Numbered from the stretch's first letter, positions 27,940 to 37,693 are shown. The stretch is DNA of 64,000 nucleotides from Nitrospinaceae bacterium (GCA_029261655.1 JAJDAY010000026.1:326362-390361); one strand, 5' to 3'. Made by a program: numbers and translations. Notes: generated by a model not told the origin, from the letters alone.

Positions 27940-29565
27940 ATGAATATCGCGGCCCTGCTGGACCAGATCGCTCGAGAATTCCCGCAAGCTCCCGCTGTCA
28001 TCGTTCCGTGGAAAAAACAGAACGTCAGTTTCCAGAAACTCGCGGAAGAAAGCGGCCATCTGGCGTCTGGCCTCCTGAAGTTTGGAATCTCAAAGGGCGA
28101 CCGGGTTCTTCTGCTCGTTCCCTTCGGCATTGATTTCATCACATTGACGTTCGCTCTGTTTAAAGCGGGTGCTATTCCTGTTCTGATCGACCCGGGTCTG
28201 GGAAGGAAAAACACGCTCCAGTGTATTGGACAAGCTCAGCCCAAAGGCATGATAGCCATCCCCAAAGCCTATCTGGCGAGAAAGATATTCCCAAAACCGT
28301 TCAAACATATCAAACACTCCATCACCGTGGGCTGGCACTGGTTTTTAGGCGGTGACACCCTGTCCAAGGTCAGAAAACTGGGCAGGAATAATCTCTCCCC
28401 AATAGATATGGAAGAAAATGATCCGGCGGCCATTCTTTTCACCAGCGGAAGCACGGGACCCTCCAAGGGGGTCTTATACACTCACGGAATGTTTTGCCAT
28501 CAGATCGAAGTTTTGAAATCCTGCTTTGGAATTCAGCCGGGAGAGATCGACCTGCCGACGTTTCCTCTCTTTGGCTTGTTCAGCGCCTGTATGGGCATGA
28601 CATGCGTTCTCCCGGACATGGATTTCACACAACCCTCAATGGTGAACCCGGAAAAAATAATACAACCCATCCAGGACTATTCCGTCACCAACAGCTTCGG
28701 GTCACCGGCGCTTTGGAATACGGTGAGCAAGTATTGCATCCGCAAAAAAGTTCGCTTATCCTCTCTCAAACGAATCCTGATGGCCGGAGCCCCGGTGTCG
28801 GGGAATATGCTCAAACGGTTTGACAAAATTCTAGACGATTCTTCCCAAATTCATACTCCCTACGGGGCGACGGAAGCCCTTCCGGTCACTTCCATAAACC
28901 GAAAAATGATTTTGCAGGAAACCTGGGAGAAAACCCAGCGGGGCATGGGCGTTTGCGTGGGCCGACCCGTCCCCGGCATAGAACTTAAAATCATAAAAAT
29001 TTCCGACGATCCTATCCCCCACTGGGACAAGGACTTGCCACAATCCTCCTTTGAAGTGGGAGAAATCGTGGTCCGCGGCCCCTGGGTGACGCGCAAATAT
29101 TATAACGCTCCAAACAATGCCAACCAGCTTGCCAAAATCGCGGACGGTGACGACTTCTGGCACAGAATGGGTGATCTGGGATGGCTGGACGAACAGGGCC
29201 GGTTATGGTTTTGCGGACGAAAGGGACAGCGCGTGATCACAAAAACAGAAACCCTTTACACTCTGCCCACGGAGGCCATTTTCAACATCCACCCCAAAGT
29301 GAAGCGCACAGCCCTGGTGGGTGTCGGGGAAAAAGGCGATCAGGAAGCGGTCATCATTGTGGAACCTGAGAACAAAGATTTAATAAACGACTCCGGCAAA
29401 AAGGAAGCCCTCATTGAGGAGCTTCTTGAAATGGGAAAACATTTCCCGCACACGGAGAAAATAAAGTTTTTCCTCCTCCACCCGGAATTTCCTGTGGATA
29501 TTCGCCACAATGCAAAAATCTTCCGCGAACAACTGGCCGACTGGGCGGAAGAAGAAATAATATAA
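27940..29565 (+). CDS. AMP-dependent synthetase/ligase, OleC-like
   Basis: The 541-residue ANL-superfamily enzyme has LFTSGSTGPSKGVLYTHG (P-loop), TPYGATEALPVT (A5 motif) and MGDLGWLDEQGRLWFCGRKGQRV (A8 hinge). The N-terminal block IDPGLGRKNTLQCI and QPKGMIAIPKA resembles OleC, the beta-lactone synthetase of long-chain olefin synthesis. No oleA, oleB or oleD gene is next to it, so an acyl-CoA or acyl-AMP ligase with another purpose is also possible. It starts 16 bp after the Hda-like gene. Confidence 0.82.
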   Translation: MNIAALLDQIAREFPQAPAVIVPWKKQNVSFQKLAEESGHLASGLLKFGISKGDRVLLLVPFGIDFITLTFALFKAGAIPVLIDPGLGRKNTLQCIGQAQPKGMIAIPKAYLARKIFPKPFKHIKHSITVGWHWFLGGDTLSKVRKLGRNNLSPIDMEENDPAAILFTSGSTGPSKGVLYTHGMFCHQIEVLKSCFGIQPGEIDLPTFPLFGLFSACMGMTCVLPDMDFTQPSMVNPEKIIQPIQDYSVTNSFGSPALWNTVSKYCIRKKVRLSSLKRILMAGAPVSGNMLKRFDKILDDSSQIHTPYGATEALPVTSINRKMILQETWEKTQRGMGVCVGRPVPGIELKIIKISDDPIPHWDKDLPQSSFEVGEIVVRGPWVTRKYYNAPNNANQLAKIADGDDFWHRMGDLGWLDEQGRLWFCGRKGQRVITKTETLYTLPTEAIFNIHPKVKRTALVGVGEKGDQEAVIIVEPENKDLINDSGKKEALIEELLEMGKHFPHTEKIKFFLLHPEFPVDIRHNAKIFREQLADWAEEEII

Positions 29566-29659
29566 ATCACGAGAAATAATAGTGGCACATAAAGGTGGGG
29601 TGACAACCTCCCTCACAACGGCAATCAAAAGTTCAACTCCTATAAAATAAAGTATTATT

Positions 29660-31153
29660 TTGACAACTGCCACCGGCGCAAACTATTTGAAGTTCATCAA
29701 GCCCAACAGCCCGGCAAAAGCATTGCTCGCTGTGTTTTTCATCGCCTCAGCCTTCAGGCTCTGGGGCGTGACCAACCCTCTGGTCGATTTTCATAGCTGG
29801 CGCCAGACGCTGACCGCCACCATCGCGATGAATTTTTATACGGGAGATATGAACCTCCTTCAGCCTTCAACAAATTGGGTCCGGGAATATTATGAGTTTG
29901 AATTTCAAATTTATCCCTTCCTGGTAGCTCTGCTTTACAAAATTTTTGGTTTTCATGACATTCTGGGCCGTCTTGTTTCAATCGCTTTTTCCATGGGAAC
30001 GGTCGGCATGCTGTACCTGTTGGGAAAAAGATATTACGATTCGACCACGGGGCTGTTTGCGGCAGGGGTTTTCGCGGTATTGCCCATGTCCGTCTATTAT
30101 ACGCGGACCTTCATGCCCGAGTCGGCCATGCTGTTTTTCTCCGTCACCCTGCTTTATTTCTTCACCCGGTGGCTGGACAACGGAACCTGGAAAGACTTTC
30201 TACTCGCTTCGATATTCACCACCCTCACCTTTCTTATCAAACTCCCCGCCCTCTATATGGGGGGTCCGCTATTATTTCTTGCGTGTGTGAAGTTTCGCTG
30301 GAAAATCTTCGCCCAATACAAATTATACTTATTTGTCGCCCTGGTCCTGATTCCGCCTTTTTTGTGGTACAGCCACATGGGGGAATTGCACGCTCAAACC
30401 CATCAGGGCGAAAGCATCTGGCTCGGCAATGACAAACTGGCAAATCAGGGCATTCTTTTTGACTATAAGTTTTACAAATTGATTTTCTCGACCCGGCTGG
30501 TGGAAAAAATGTTCGCCTTCACCGCGTTTCCGTTTTTGATTCTAGGGATGATTGCAAAAGTCGAACGCAAGGAGCAGAACCTGTTCCGCATCTGGTTTTT
30601 TTCGGTCTGCGCTTATTTTCTAATCGTGGCGGTGGGCAACAGGGAACATGAATACTACCAGATTCCCATTATTCCGGTGGGGGCGATTATTATCGGAAAA
30701 TTTCTGGCGGATTTTTTTAAAGCGAATTCAAACCCCGGGGGTTGGAAACAAAACATAAAGGTGACCCTTGTGTTGCTCATGATCCTCTTTATTCCCATTC
30801 ATTCCATTTACAAATTAAATGGCCGGTTGAATATTAACCGGAATTATATCGTCATCGGGGAACAATTGAAGGAGCATACAGGAAAGAATGACCGTATCCT
30901 TCTTCAGGACATTGGTTCGGACAGGCCCCAAACTTTTTATTACGGGGATCGTAAGGGGTGGACATTGGGATACCAGCAAAGTTTAACTCCGAAAGATATC
31001 GACCAATACATCGCAAAGGGAGCGTCCTATTATGGCATGGCGGTCCTGGACCTTGAAAAAATAAACAAAGAGCTGTTCGATTATCTATCAAACACCCATC
31101 AACTAAGGGTCAAAGACCCCCTGCTCACTCTATTCAAATTAAACCGCCTTTAG
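29660..31153 (+). CDS. GT39-family membrane glycosyltransferase (ArnT/PMT-like)
   Basis: The 497-residue protein has about ten to twelve membrane helices. DFHSWRQTLTATIAMNF in the first large periplasmic loop contains the conserved acidic residue of GT-C enzymes, and YYTRTFMPESAMLFF is another conserved block. These enzymes use polyprenyl-phosphate sugars to modify lipids or proteins on the periplasmic face. The start is a TTG (29660) without good ribosome site, so the N-terminus is uncertain. The acceptor is unknown. Confidence 0.75.
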   Translation: MTTATGANYLKFIKPNSPAKALLAVFFIASAFRLWGVTNPLVDFHSWRQTLTATIAMNFYTGDMNLLQPSTNWVREYYEFEFQIYPFLVALLYKIFGFHDILGRLVSIAFSMGTVGMLYLLGKRYYDSTTGLFAAGVFAVLPMSVYYTRTFMPESAMLFFSVTLLYFFTRWLDNGTWKDFLLASIFTTLTFLIKLPALYMGGPLLFLACVKFRWKIFAQYKLYLFVALVLIPPFLWYSHMGELHAQTHQGESIWLGNDKLANQGILFDYKFYKLIFSTRLVEKMFAFTAFPFLILGMIAKVERKEQNLFRIWFFSVCAYFLIVAVGNREHEYYQIPIIPVGAIIIGKFLADFFKANSNPGGWKQNIKVTLVLLMILFIPIHSIYKLNGRLNINRNYIVIGEQLKEHTGKNDRILLQDIGSDRPQTFYYGDRKGWTLGYQQSLTPKDIDQYIAKGASYYGMAVLDLEKINKELFDYLSNTHQLRVKDPLLTLFKLNRL

Positions 31154-31250
31154 CCCGCCTGGTCTCGCATACCGCCGGATGAAATATTAAGCGCTATGGG
31201 TTCTCAGACCTCGCGCAGTGTCAGGGCCAGGTTCGCCCTCTGCGGAGGAG

Positions 31251-32276
31251 TCAAAATCGCATCGCAAAATCCAGACCGACTTCTTTTTTAGACACTCTGG
31301 GGTAGATGGTGTAATGCCGGCCCTTTTTATTACTGTGAATTTTCAAAATAGTTTTGGAAATAAAATAACCCAGCGCTCCGCCTAAAAACACATCCGATGC
31401 CCAGTGCTTATTATCATTCAAGCGCGACAAACCCGTCAACGTAGCCAGTCCATAAGCGATCGGGGGAACCCACGGGTTGTTCTTGTATTCCGACGCCAAT
31501 ACAGTCGCAATGGCAAACGCCGATGAAGTGTGCCCCGATGGAAAAGAAACATCGTCTAAATTGGGACCGCTCCATTCCCTGGAGTTCTGGGCCGACTGGG
31601 GGCGGACTCTTCCCGTAGAGAATTTCAGCGCAAAGGTGAATATCCCGGTCACAGCGAAACTCTCCACAGCCAGTAAAGCCGTCCTTTCCGCCTTGGTGTT
31701 TTCAAAAACCCGCCCGTAAAGATAAAAGCCCACCAAACCGCCGAAGGTATAACCCCCATTGCCAAAAGGCTCGAAAATACCCGCGATATCATCGGTGGTC
31801 GAACTGCGCTCATCCTGAATAAAATCACTGATTTCGTCATCGAGCGCAAAAAATGCGCCCGTCGTTCCCAACACCAGAGAGGCTTTGACCCAATCCCTCG
31901 CCCTCCATCTCAATGGAGAAAGAAGAATATACTTTGTGTCGGAAAAAATATTGAGAAAATAATCGGAATTCAGTTTAAGGTCGGGACGGCGGTTTGAAGA
32001 GTTGGAAATTTTGCGGACAGAAGGTTTTTTTTTAGTGCTCTTGGCTGAAATTACGTTTTCAGAAAGACAATCGCCCCCGCACAAAAACAGGGGTTCTTTT
32101 ATTAAAGAAATGGATTCTGAAAGATTGGAGGAAAAATATTCCTGAGACCTGGAAAATTCCGAAGTTTCCGCATGGCTCTGGATAGCCCAGGCAAAGACGA
32201 ATAGAAAGCTTCCCGCAATCGATATTCCTTTTAGAACTTTTCCGAGTTCGGTTCTCTGAAAATATTTTCCAAACAA
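31251..32276 (-). CDS. PAP2-family phosphatase with long N-terminal region
   Basis: The C-terminal half (residues about 150-310) carries PAP2 motifs: K-x6-RP (KFSTGRVRP), SFPSGHTSSAF and SRLNDNKHWASDVFLGG (SR-x5-H-x3-D). The N-terminus has a signal-like helix (SIAGSFLFVFAWAIQSHA) and about 100 polar residues of unknown role. It is therefore likely a periplasm-facing membrane phosphatase acting on lipid phosphates. It is different from the shorter PAP2 gene at 4407. Confidence 0.85.
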   Translation of the reverse strand: MFGKYFQRTELGKVLKGISIAGSFLFVFAWAIQSHAETSEFSRSQEYFSSNLSESISLIKEPLFLCGGDCLSENVISAKSTKKKPSVRKISNSSNRRPDLKLNSDYFLNIFSDTKYILLSPLRWRARDWVKASLVLGTTGAFFALDDEISDFIQDERSSTTDDIAGIFEPFGNGGYTFGGLVGFYLYGRVFENTKAERTALLAVESFAVTGIFTFALKFSTGRVRPQSAQNSREWSGPNLDDVSFPSGHTSSAFAIATVLASEYKNNPWVPPIAYGLATLTGLSRLNDNKHWASDVFLGGALGYFISKTILKIHSNKKGRHYTIYPRVSKKEVGLDFAMRF

Positions 32277-32525
32277 ACAACACCCCTTTTACTCATGGCG
32301 AGGCCAAAACGAATCATTCAAAATGTACGAGTATCGGCTTAATATACTTTCTTAAAAAAAAGAATCAACTCAATTTCATAAAAATCAATGATTTAATTTA
32401 GAGGTCGGGAAGGGGGCAAAATTATCCTGCAGAGAAAAGGCGGGTATTCTGCAAATTCAGGGACTCCGGTTTGATGCCTTGCCAGAAGTCAAACGGGTTC
32501 AGGATTATCCCTGCTACTATAGCCC

Positions 32526-33581
32526 TCATTTCACTTCCTGCAAATGGTTCAATACCCTTTGCAAAAGTTCGGGAGGAAAGATTTTTCCCACCAGGTTTTC
32601 CCTGGCAAGGGCGCCTGACTTATGAAACTCCCCAATCATTTTTTCATTAGGCATATCAATCAACTCCACGCCGTTGTCTACCATGATGTCGATGGAAGTG
32701 GCGTTGTCCCTCTGGATGGTTTGCACTAATTGTTTGAGATACTTTTTACCGAGCTGTTTGAGAATGGGTTTGCAATCTACAGGCAGACTGTCGAATTTCT
32801 TTTTGGAAATAAGCACCGCTCCGGTCGCATAACCCATCCTGAGGCGCGACATGTATTTTACTTTGGTGAACCATTGCAACGCCAGGGCGCCCTGGGGCGA
32901 GGCATAAACCGTATCCAGCAATCCGGTCTGGAGGGACATCAGAACACCGGTGATTGATAGCGGGACCGGCCGGACCCCCAAAGCCTTGTAGGTTTCCTCC
33001 ACCAATGGGTCTCCTTCCCACATCCAGGGTTTGGTTTTTTTTATGTCGTTGATGGAGACAATTTTCTGGGTGGAAAAGAAATGCACCCAACCCACCGGAA
33101 CCCAGCCTAAAAGGACAAACCCCTTTTCCTCAAACCGGGCGTAAAAATAATCGTTTAAATTTTCATAGACATGCTGGATCTGTTCGTCTGTCTCAAACAA
33201 AAATGGTAAATCCAGTACCCGCACTTCGGGAAGTATCTGCCCCAGGCCAACGCCGGTAAAACCGGCACCATGAATCTGGCCAACCCGCATTTTTCGAATG
33301 ACATCTTTTTCATCTCCAGAGACGCCGCCAGCATAAAATTTGAACGTCACCCGGCCCTCGGTCTTTTCTTTGACCGCATCCGCAAGACGTTGCATTTCTT
33401 TCATCCATGACGAACCTTCCGGCGCCAGGGTGGAAAACTTGATGCGTGTTTTTTTATCGCCCCCATGAGACTCGCCACCCAGCGGACCCAATACAAGGAC
33501 CGCGACCCACAAAAGAACAACAGCAAGCGGAGTGATTTTATTTTTCAAAGTGAAGGGAGATCTAAAGTTAGAATAACTCAT
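32526..33581 (-). CDS. TRAP transporter solute-binding protein, DctP family (TatP-like)
   Basis: The 351-residue protein has a signal peptide (PLAVVLLWVAVLVLGP) and the DctP fold: KFSTLAPEGSSWMKEMQRLADAV, then FKFYAGGVSGDEKDVIRKMRVGQIHGAGFTG, and the central ligand helix region LDLPFLFETDEQIQHVYENL. Its start overlaps the TatT gene by 14 bp. In Treponema such TatT-TatP pairs are described, where TatT forms a trimer that caps the binding protein. No DctQ/DctM membrane subunits follow; the next gene downstream is a PAP2 phosphatase. Confidence 0.88.
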   Translation of the reverse strand: MSYSNFRSPFTLKNKITPLAVVLLWVAVLVLGPLGGESHGGDKKTRIKFSTLAPEGSSWMKEMQRLADAVKEKTEGRVTFKFYAGGVSGDEKDVIRKMRVGQIHGAGFTGVGLGQILPEVRVLDLPFLFETDEQIQHVYENLNDYFYARFEEKGFVLLGWVPVGWVHFFSTQKIVSINDIKKTKPWMWEGDPLVEETYKALGVRPVPLSITGVLMSLQTGLLDTVYASPQGALALQWFTKVKYMSRLRMGYATGAVLISKKKFDSLPVDCKPILKQLGKKYLKQLVQTIQRDNATSIDIMVDNGVELIDMPNEKMIGEFHKSGALARENLVGKIFPPELLQRVLNHLQEVK

Positions 33582-34431
33582 TGGCCATTTCCATTAGACG
33601 CTTTGCCTTTTGTTTCGCCACCTCATTTGCCAACCGCTGTTCAGGGAGGATATTTCCAGAGGAATTAATAACCGCATTCAACTGCTCCGCAAATAATTTT
33701 TTATCCTGCACCTGAACGGCATAGGTTTTTGCGTACAACACCCGGGACAAAAGAAAGCGATTGGCAGTCAATGCCAGACTCTTTTCAAAATGGAAACGGG
33801 ATTTTTCGGGATCTCCCCCCAGCATTTTACTGCGACCCCCGTAAAACGCGCCCAGAAATAGATGCGGGCCGGCGTAGTGATAAGCCGCGTCAAGCTCCAA
33901 CACCCGTTTCATCAACGATTCCACTTTGGAAATAGCCACAAATGCTCTTGGGTTGTCCAGGCTGAGCATCAACCACCCGCCCCAGCATTGGCCCAGCCAG
34001 AATAAAGAGGGGACATTTTCTTTGCCCATTTTTTCTATTTTCAAATTGAATTGATCCAGATTCAACTCACCAATATTTTCGATGCCTGTTTCGACGCCGA
34101 GAGCGCGCTGGGCGTAATTTTTCCCTCGCAGGTATAGGTCCGCCGCGCGGTCGGGGTTGGTATCTTCAATAAAGCTGAAGGAGTAACTGCAAAAACCTTC
34201 CGACAAACGCATGAGAATGTCGGAATTATTTTCATCTTCTTTTAAAAACCCTTCCATCATTTTCAAATTTGCAGGCAAGGCGTTTTTGGCAAGCTCAGGG
34301 TCCACCTCCTCCTGCAACGCTGTGTATTGCCCTTCCACCAACGGCAGGGCCAGCCGAACGGCCATTTTATCGGTGGAGCAACCTGAAGTCACTGTCATCA
34401 CGAACATAATGAAAAAGAAGGCTCTTATCAT
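33568..34431 (-). CDS. TRAP-associated lipoprotein TatT
   Basis: The 287-residue lipoprotein has a lipobox (VTSGC) after a short signal peptide. The rest is helical with TPR-like features and matches the TatT family (for example NSDILMRLSEGFCSYSFSFIED and AADLYLRGKNYAQRAL). TatT is thought to be a periplasmic scaffold for hydrophobic ligands bound by the paired TRAP solute-binding protein, here encoded immediately downstream with a 14-bp overlap. Confidence 0.85.
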   Translation of the reverse strand: MIRAFFFIMFVMTVTSGCSTDKMAVRLALPLVEGQYTALQEEVDPELAKNALPANLKMMEGFLKEDENNSDILMRLSEGFCSYSFSFIEDTNPDRAADLYLRGKNYAQRALGVETGIENIGELNLDQFNLKIEKMGKENVPSLFWLGQCWGGWLMLSLDNPRAFVAISKVESLMKRVLELDAAYHYAGPHLFLGAFYGGRSKMLGGDPEKSRFHFEKSLALTANRFLLSRVLYAKTYAVQVQDKKLFAEQLNAVINSSGNILPEQRLANEVAKQKAKRLMEMANELF

Positions 34432-34547
34432 TTCTTCACTCTAGCAGAACCGTTTGGCCGCAACAACCACGTTACGAATGTTTTGACATAAAATTATCGA
34501 TTTGCTACCATTCCCCAGCTATTAAAACTCAAGGGATTGTACCCTTC

Positions 34548-34790
34548 GTGAAACAAGAGATGGACAAAGACAAGGTCGAAGATACCAACATCCGCTGGGC
34601 AAAGACCACTCTGTTTGGCCTGGGCGGGCTCTTTGTACTGGCAGGGGTGATTCGGCAATGGCCCATCATCGGGAAAACCTATATGCAGTTTATAGAAGGT
34701 CCGGGGTATCTTTCGCTCATGCTCGGGTTAATAATGATCGTCCTCGGATTCTCCGTTCGTCTGTTTCTGGGCGGGGATGAGGCAAATTAG
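34548..34790 (+). CDS. Small two-helix membrane protein
   Basis: Up to 80 residues with two hydrophobic segments (LFGLGGLFVLAGVI and GYLSLMLGLIMIVLGFSVRLFLGG). I do not recognise a family. The start may be GTG 34548 or ATG 34560, neither with a clear ribosome site. It lies 29 bp before the DUF1844 gene on the same strand and is probably cotranscribed. Confidence 0.55.
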   Translation: MKQEMDKDKVEDTNIRWAKTTLFGLGGLFVLAGVIRQWPIIGKTYMQFIEGPGYLSLMLGLIMIVLGFSVRLFLGGDEAN

Positions 34791-34819
34791 CTTTCATCAA
34801 TTTTTTTCAGGTTATCGCT

Positions 34820-35209
34820 ATGAGTGAAGAAGAGCTAGAGGGTGAAGGATTTGTAATCAAGGACAAGCGCTCTTCCCAGCTTTCCGAGGAAGACACCGCC
34901 CAGCAGGACAAGCAAGCGGACGCCGCCTCTGCCGAGCCTCCTCCCCAACAGGAGGAAACCCCGTTTCAAATCGACTTCGCGACGTTTGTCATGTCCCTTT
35001 CGCAATCCGCTTTTTATCAATTGGGAGAAATCCCCGATCCCCTCACGGGCAAAGCGGAAATGAACCTTCCCGCCGTCCATCAGACCATCGACATGCTCAT
35101 TATGCTGAGGGAAAAGACCAAGGGAAATCTCACTCCAGAAGAATCAAAATTGCTTGAGCAGATGATTTATGAACTGCAAATGAAGTACGTGGAAAAATCC
35201 AAACAATAG
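34820..35209 (+). CDS. DUF1844 family protein
   Basis: The 129-residue protein has a charged Gln/Glu/Pro-rich N-terminal half and the DUF1844 core: FATFVMSLSQSAFYQLGEIPDPLTG, then NLPAVHQTIDMLIMLREKTKGNLT. Members are small, conserved cytoplasmic proteins of unknown function that often begin with FKVVDKR; here the equivalent is FVIKDKR at residue 11. Confidence 0.88.
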   Translation: MSEEELEGEGFVIKDKRSSQLSEEDTAQQDKQADAASAEPPPQQEETPFQIDFATFVMSLSQSAFYQLGEIPDPLTGKAEMNLPAVHQTIDMLIMLREKTKGNLTPEESKLLEQMIYELQMKYVEKSKQ

Positions 35210-35341
35210 TCATTCGCTAAACCGAACCATCCTTCCATTTATTAAATACTGTTTGTACTTCCCGCCCGACGAGTGATACCCTTTAAATCAATTTTTATTA
35301 TCTTTGCCGCAAGTTAACCGGCGTTTCTTAAACTCGATTCT

Positions 35342-36070
35342 ATGCCCGCTCAAGTCGATAATATTGGAATGTTCATTCGGGGAATGACCCAGCCGGATGA
35401 ACTGATAAAATACATACAGGCCAAGTTTCCCGAAAAGGAAATACAGCAGGCGTATGCCCAAATGGTCGAGGCGTCCAAGGCATTGGCGAAGGATGAAAAA
35501 ATCACGCCTTTAAGCGCTTTCTGGAAACTTCTTGAACGGTCCTATCAGAAAAAAACGCCTCCCATGCAATGCGGTGAGGGTTGCGCCCACTGTTGTTATA
35601 CGGGAGTCACTCTCACCCAGATGGAATGGGACGGCGTTCTCAATCGGGCCGAGAAAAACGGGATCGATCTCAATGAAATCATTGAGCGCTCACATCGAAC
35701 CATCAAAAAGGTTCGTGAGGTTCTGCAAACCAAACGCAATATCGAGCAAATGGATTGGCATAATCTGGTCGTCAACCAGCCCTGCCCGTTTTTGGGAGAA
35801 GATCAGGCCTGCATGGTATACGAAGATCGCCCCCTCGATTGCCGCATGGTGGTCGCTTACCGCGGAGTTTGCGATTCCAAAAAACTGGAGCACGCCCAAA
35901 GGGGCGTTGTTGTGGAAGAAGCCATCGGTTCGACGGTGGTCGCAAGGCTTCAACACGATCAGACCCCAAAATTCAAACGCAGAAAATTTCAAGGCACTCA
36001 ACCGCTCAGGCTCTTCCAGCACTGGCTGATTCTCTGGCAGGACAGGAAATCCTCGAAAAAGAAAAAATAA
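35342..36070 (+). CDS. YkgJ-family cysteine-cluster protein
   Basis: The 242-residue protein has the CxxxCxxCC pattern (CGEGCAHCCYTG) near residue 78, then CPFLGEDQACMVYEDRPLDCR, as in the YkgJ/Fe-S cluster-containing family. These proteins probably bind a zinc ion or Fe-S cluster; the function is not established. The C-terminus is basic. The stop lies 27 bp before the left end of the dispersed element at 36098. Confidence 0.8.
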   Translation: MPAQVDNIGMFIRGMTQPDELIKYIQAKFPEKEIQQAYAQMVEASKALAKDEKITPLSAFWKLLERSYQKKTPPMQCGEGCAHCCYTGVTLTQMEWDGVLNRAEKNGIDLNEIIERSHRTIKKVREVLQTKRNIEQMDWHNLVVNQPCPFLGEDQACMVYEDRPLDCRMVVAYRGVCDSKKLEHAQRGVVVEEAIGSTVVARLQHDQTPKFKRRKFQGTQPLRLFQHWLILWQDRKSSKKKK

Positions 36071-36097
36071 CTTTTAAAAAAGCTGAAAAACGGGGTC

Positions 36098-36481
36098 ACC
36101 GCAAAGGCGCAGAGGACGCAAAGAAACCAATAACCTAAAATTTGTTAAGATATTTTTCGTGTTCTCCACGACTTCTGCGGTAAAAATATTATTTTTGTTC
36201 ATCTGTGGCTTCAACCATCCCCTCGCCCGGCCCTTGTGGTATTGAACATTAGCCTTCATGCCCGGCACGGGCATTCCATTTGGTTGGAAGGGGTGAGAGT
36301 TTATAATATTTCCTCTCCTCTGAGAGGAGAGGATGAAGGTGAGGAGGGATTTAAATCCTTTCCTTTGTTTTCGCAAAGATTCGATATTGGAACACAAGCC
36401 GGAAAGCCTGTCCTGCTACCAATTTATTTTTTTAATCTGTATTTTTCTGTTATTTCTTTGCGTCCTCTGCGCCTTTGCGGT
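36098..36481. mobile_element. MITE-like element with perfect 29-bp terminal inverted repeats
   Basis: Positions 36098-36126 are the exact reverse complement of 36453-36481 (29 of 29 bases). The interior holds a self-complementary block near 36312-36331 (TCCTCTCCTCTGAGAGGAGA) and a 40-bp segment shared with 8906-8945. No coding frame of note lies inside. The element fills most of the 455-bp gap between the YkgJ-like and alcohol dehydrogenase genes. The short size, inverted termini and second partial copy at 8906-9037 suggest a non-autonomous mobile or spreading repeat. I could not define target duplications. Confidence 0.65.
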
Positions 36482-36525
36482 AAAAAAGTCTTTAATATCT
36501 TTTTTCACTCCTTTTTCAGTTTCAA

Positions 36526-37542
36526 ATGCCTAAAATCGCTCAACTGACCGCGGCCCGGACCATTGTCATCCATGACCGTCCGCCCCTGATTGCCAAAGAA
36601 AACGAAGCGATCATCGGCGTGGAAACCGCCGGAGTTTGTGGAACTGATCTAGCGCTTTTTTCCGGAGACTACCCGGTTCCCCTGCCTCTGGTGTGCGGCC
36701 ACGAGTTTGTGGGCCGGGTCCAATCCATCGGCGAGGGCGTTGATAACCGATGGCTGGGGCGACGGGTCACTGCGGAAATCAACAACACCTGCAAAGCCTA
36801 CAACCGCTCTCCTCTTTGCCAGGCTTGCCAAATAGGAATGTCCGCTCATTGCCAACAACGAACGGTGACGGGAATCATCCATCACGACGGCGCGTTTGCC
36901 GAGGAAGTCACAGTCGCCCAGGGAACCCTGCATGAAATCCCGGACGGAATGGAGTCTACCGTCGCCGCTCTCACGGAACCCCTGGCGGCGGCCTTGCAAA
37001 CGTTTGAGATGTCCCCGGTCACAGGAAAAGAAACGGTGGTGGTGATTGGCCCCGGCCGCTTGGGAGTTCTTATCGTCTTTGTCGCCGCGCTTAAAGGTTG
37101 CCGGGTCATTTCCGTTTCCCGGAGCGAAGCCAAACGCAGGCGTTCACTGGCCTTTGGAGCCTCGCAAGCCTTATCGCCCGAACAGGCATGTGATGGGGTG
37201 AAAGAAATTACAGGAGGGTTGGGAGCGGACATCGTGGTGGACGCCACGGGTCAGCCGAATGGAATCACTCAGGCACTGTCACTGGTCAGACCCAGAGGAA
37301 TAATTTCCGTAAAAACCACTTGCGGCCTTCCCGCCCAGGGACTGGACATGACGAAACTGGTGGTCGATGAAATCCGCCTGCAAGGCTCCCGATGCGGTCC
37401 ATTCGGGCTTGCTCTTAAAATTCTGGAAGAACATCAGAAAAAACTCAAAACTCTCATCACCTCCACCCGCCCACTTGCGGAGGCCCAACAGGCTCTGGAA
37501 TCAGCTACTCAGGAAGACAAGGTCCTGCTCAGGATGGATTGA
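36526..37542 (+). CDS. Zinc-type alcohol dehydrogenase (MDR family)
   Basis: The 338-residue protein has the catalytic zinc ligands (GVCGTDLALFSG with Cys and GHEFVG with His-Glu), a lobe with several cysteines where structural zinc binds (CQACQIGMSAHC), and the Rossmann motif VVVIGPGRLGVLIV. The acceptor alcohol or sugar is not apparent. The start lies 44 bp after the right terminal repeat of the element, so its promoter may be supplied or disturbed by that repeat. Confidence 0.88.
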   Translation: MPKIAQLTAARTIVIHDRPPLIAKENEAIIGVETAGVCGTDLALFSGDYPVPLPLVCGHEFVGRVQSIGEGVDNRWLGRRVTAEINNTCKAYNRSPLCQACQIGMSAHCQQRTVTGIIHHDGAFAEEVTVAQGTLHEIPDGMESTVAALTEPLAAALQTFEMSPVTGKETVVVIGPGRLGVLIVFVAALKGCRVISVSRSEAKRRRSLAFGASQALSPEQACDGVKEITGGLGADIVVDATGQPNGITQALSLVRPRGIISVKTTCGLPAQGLDMTKLVVDEIRLQGSRCGPFGLALKILEEHQKKLKTLITSTRPLAEAQQALESATQEDKVLLRMD

Positions 37543-37693
37543 AGGATTCCTCTATTTTCTAACAATATTTGTCACTCTCACTCGCAAAATCCTCTCCTCA
37601 GAATTTTTTCAAATTAACTTAATAATTTCAATTACTTACAAAGACTTTATGCCATAAGGCCTTGACCCGCCATTGCTTAAAATTTGACCAAAT

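Noticed and set aside
36074-36397. 107-codon minus-strand ORF in the inverted-repeat element
   Set aside because: It reads through the repeats, has no family pattern, and matches no transposase.
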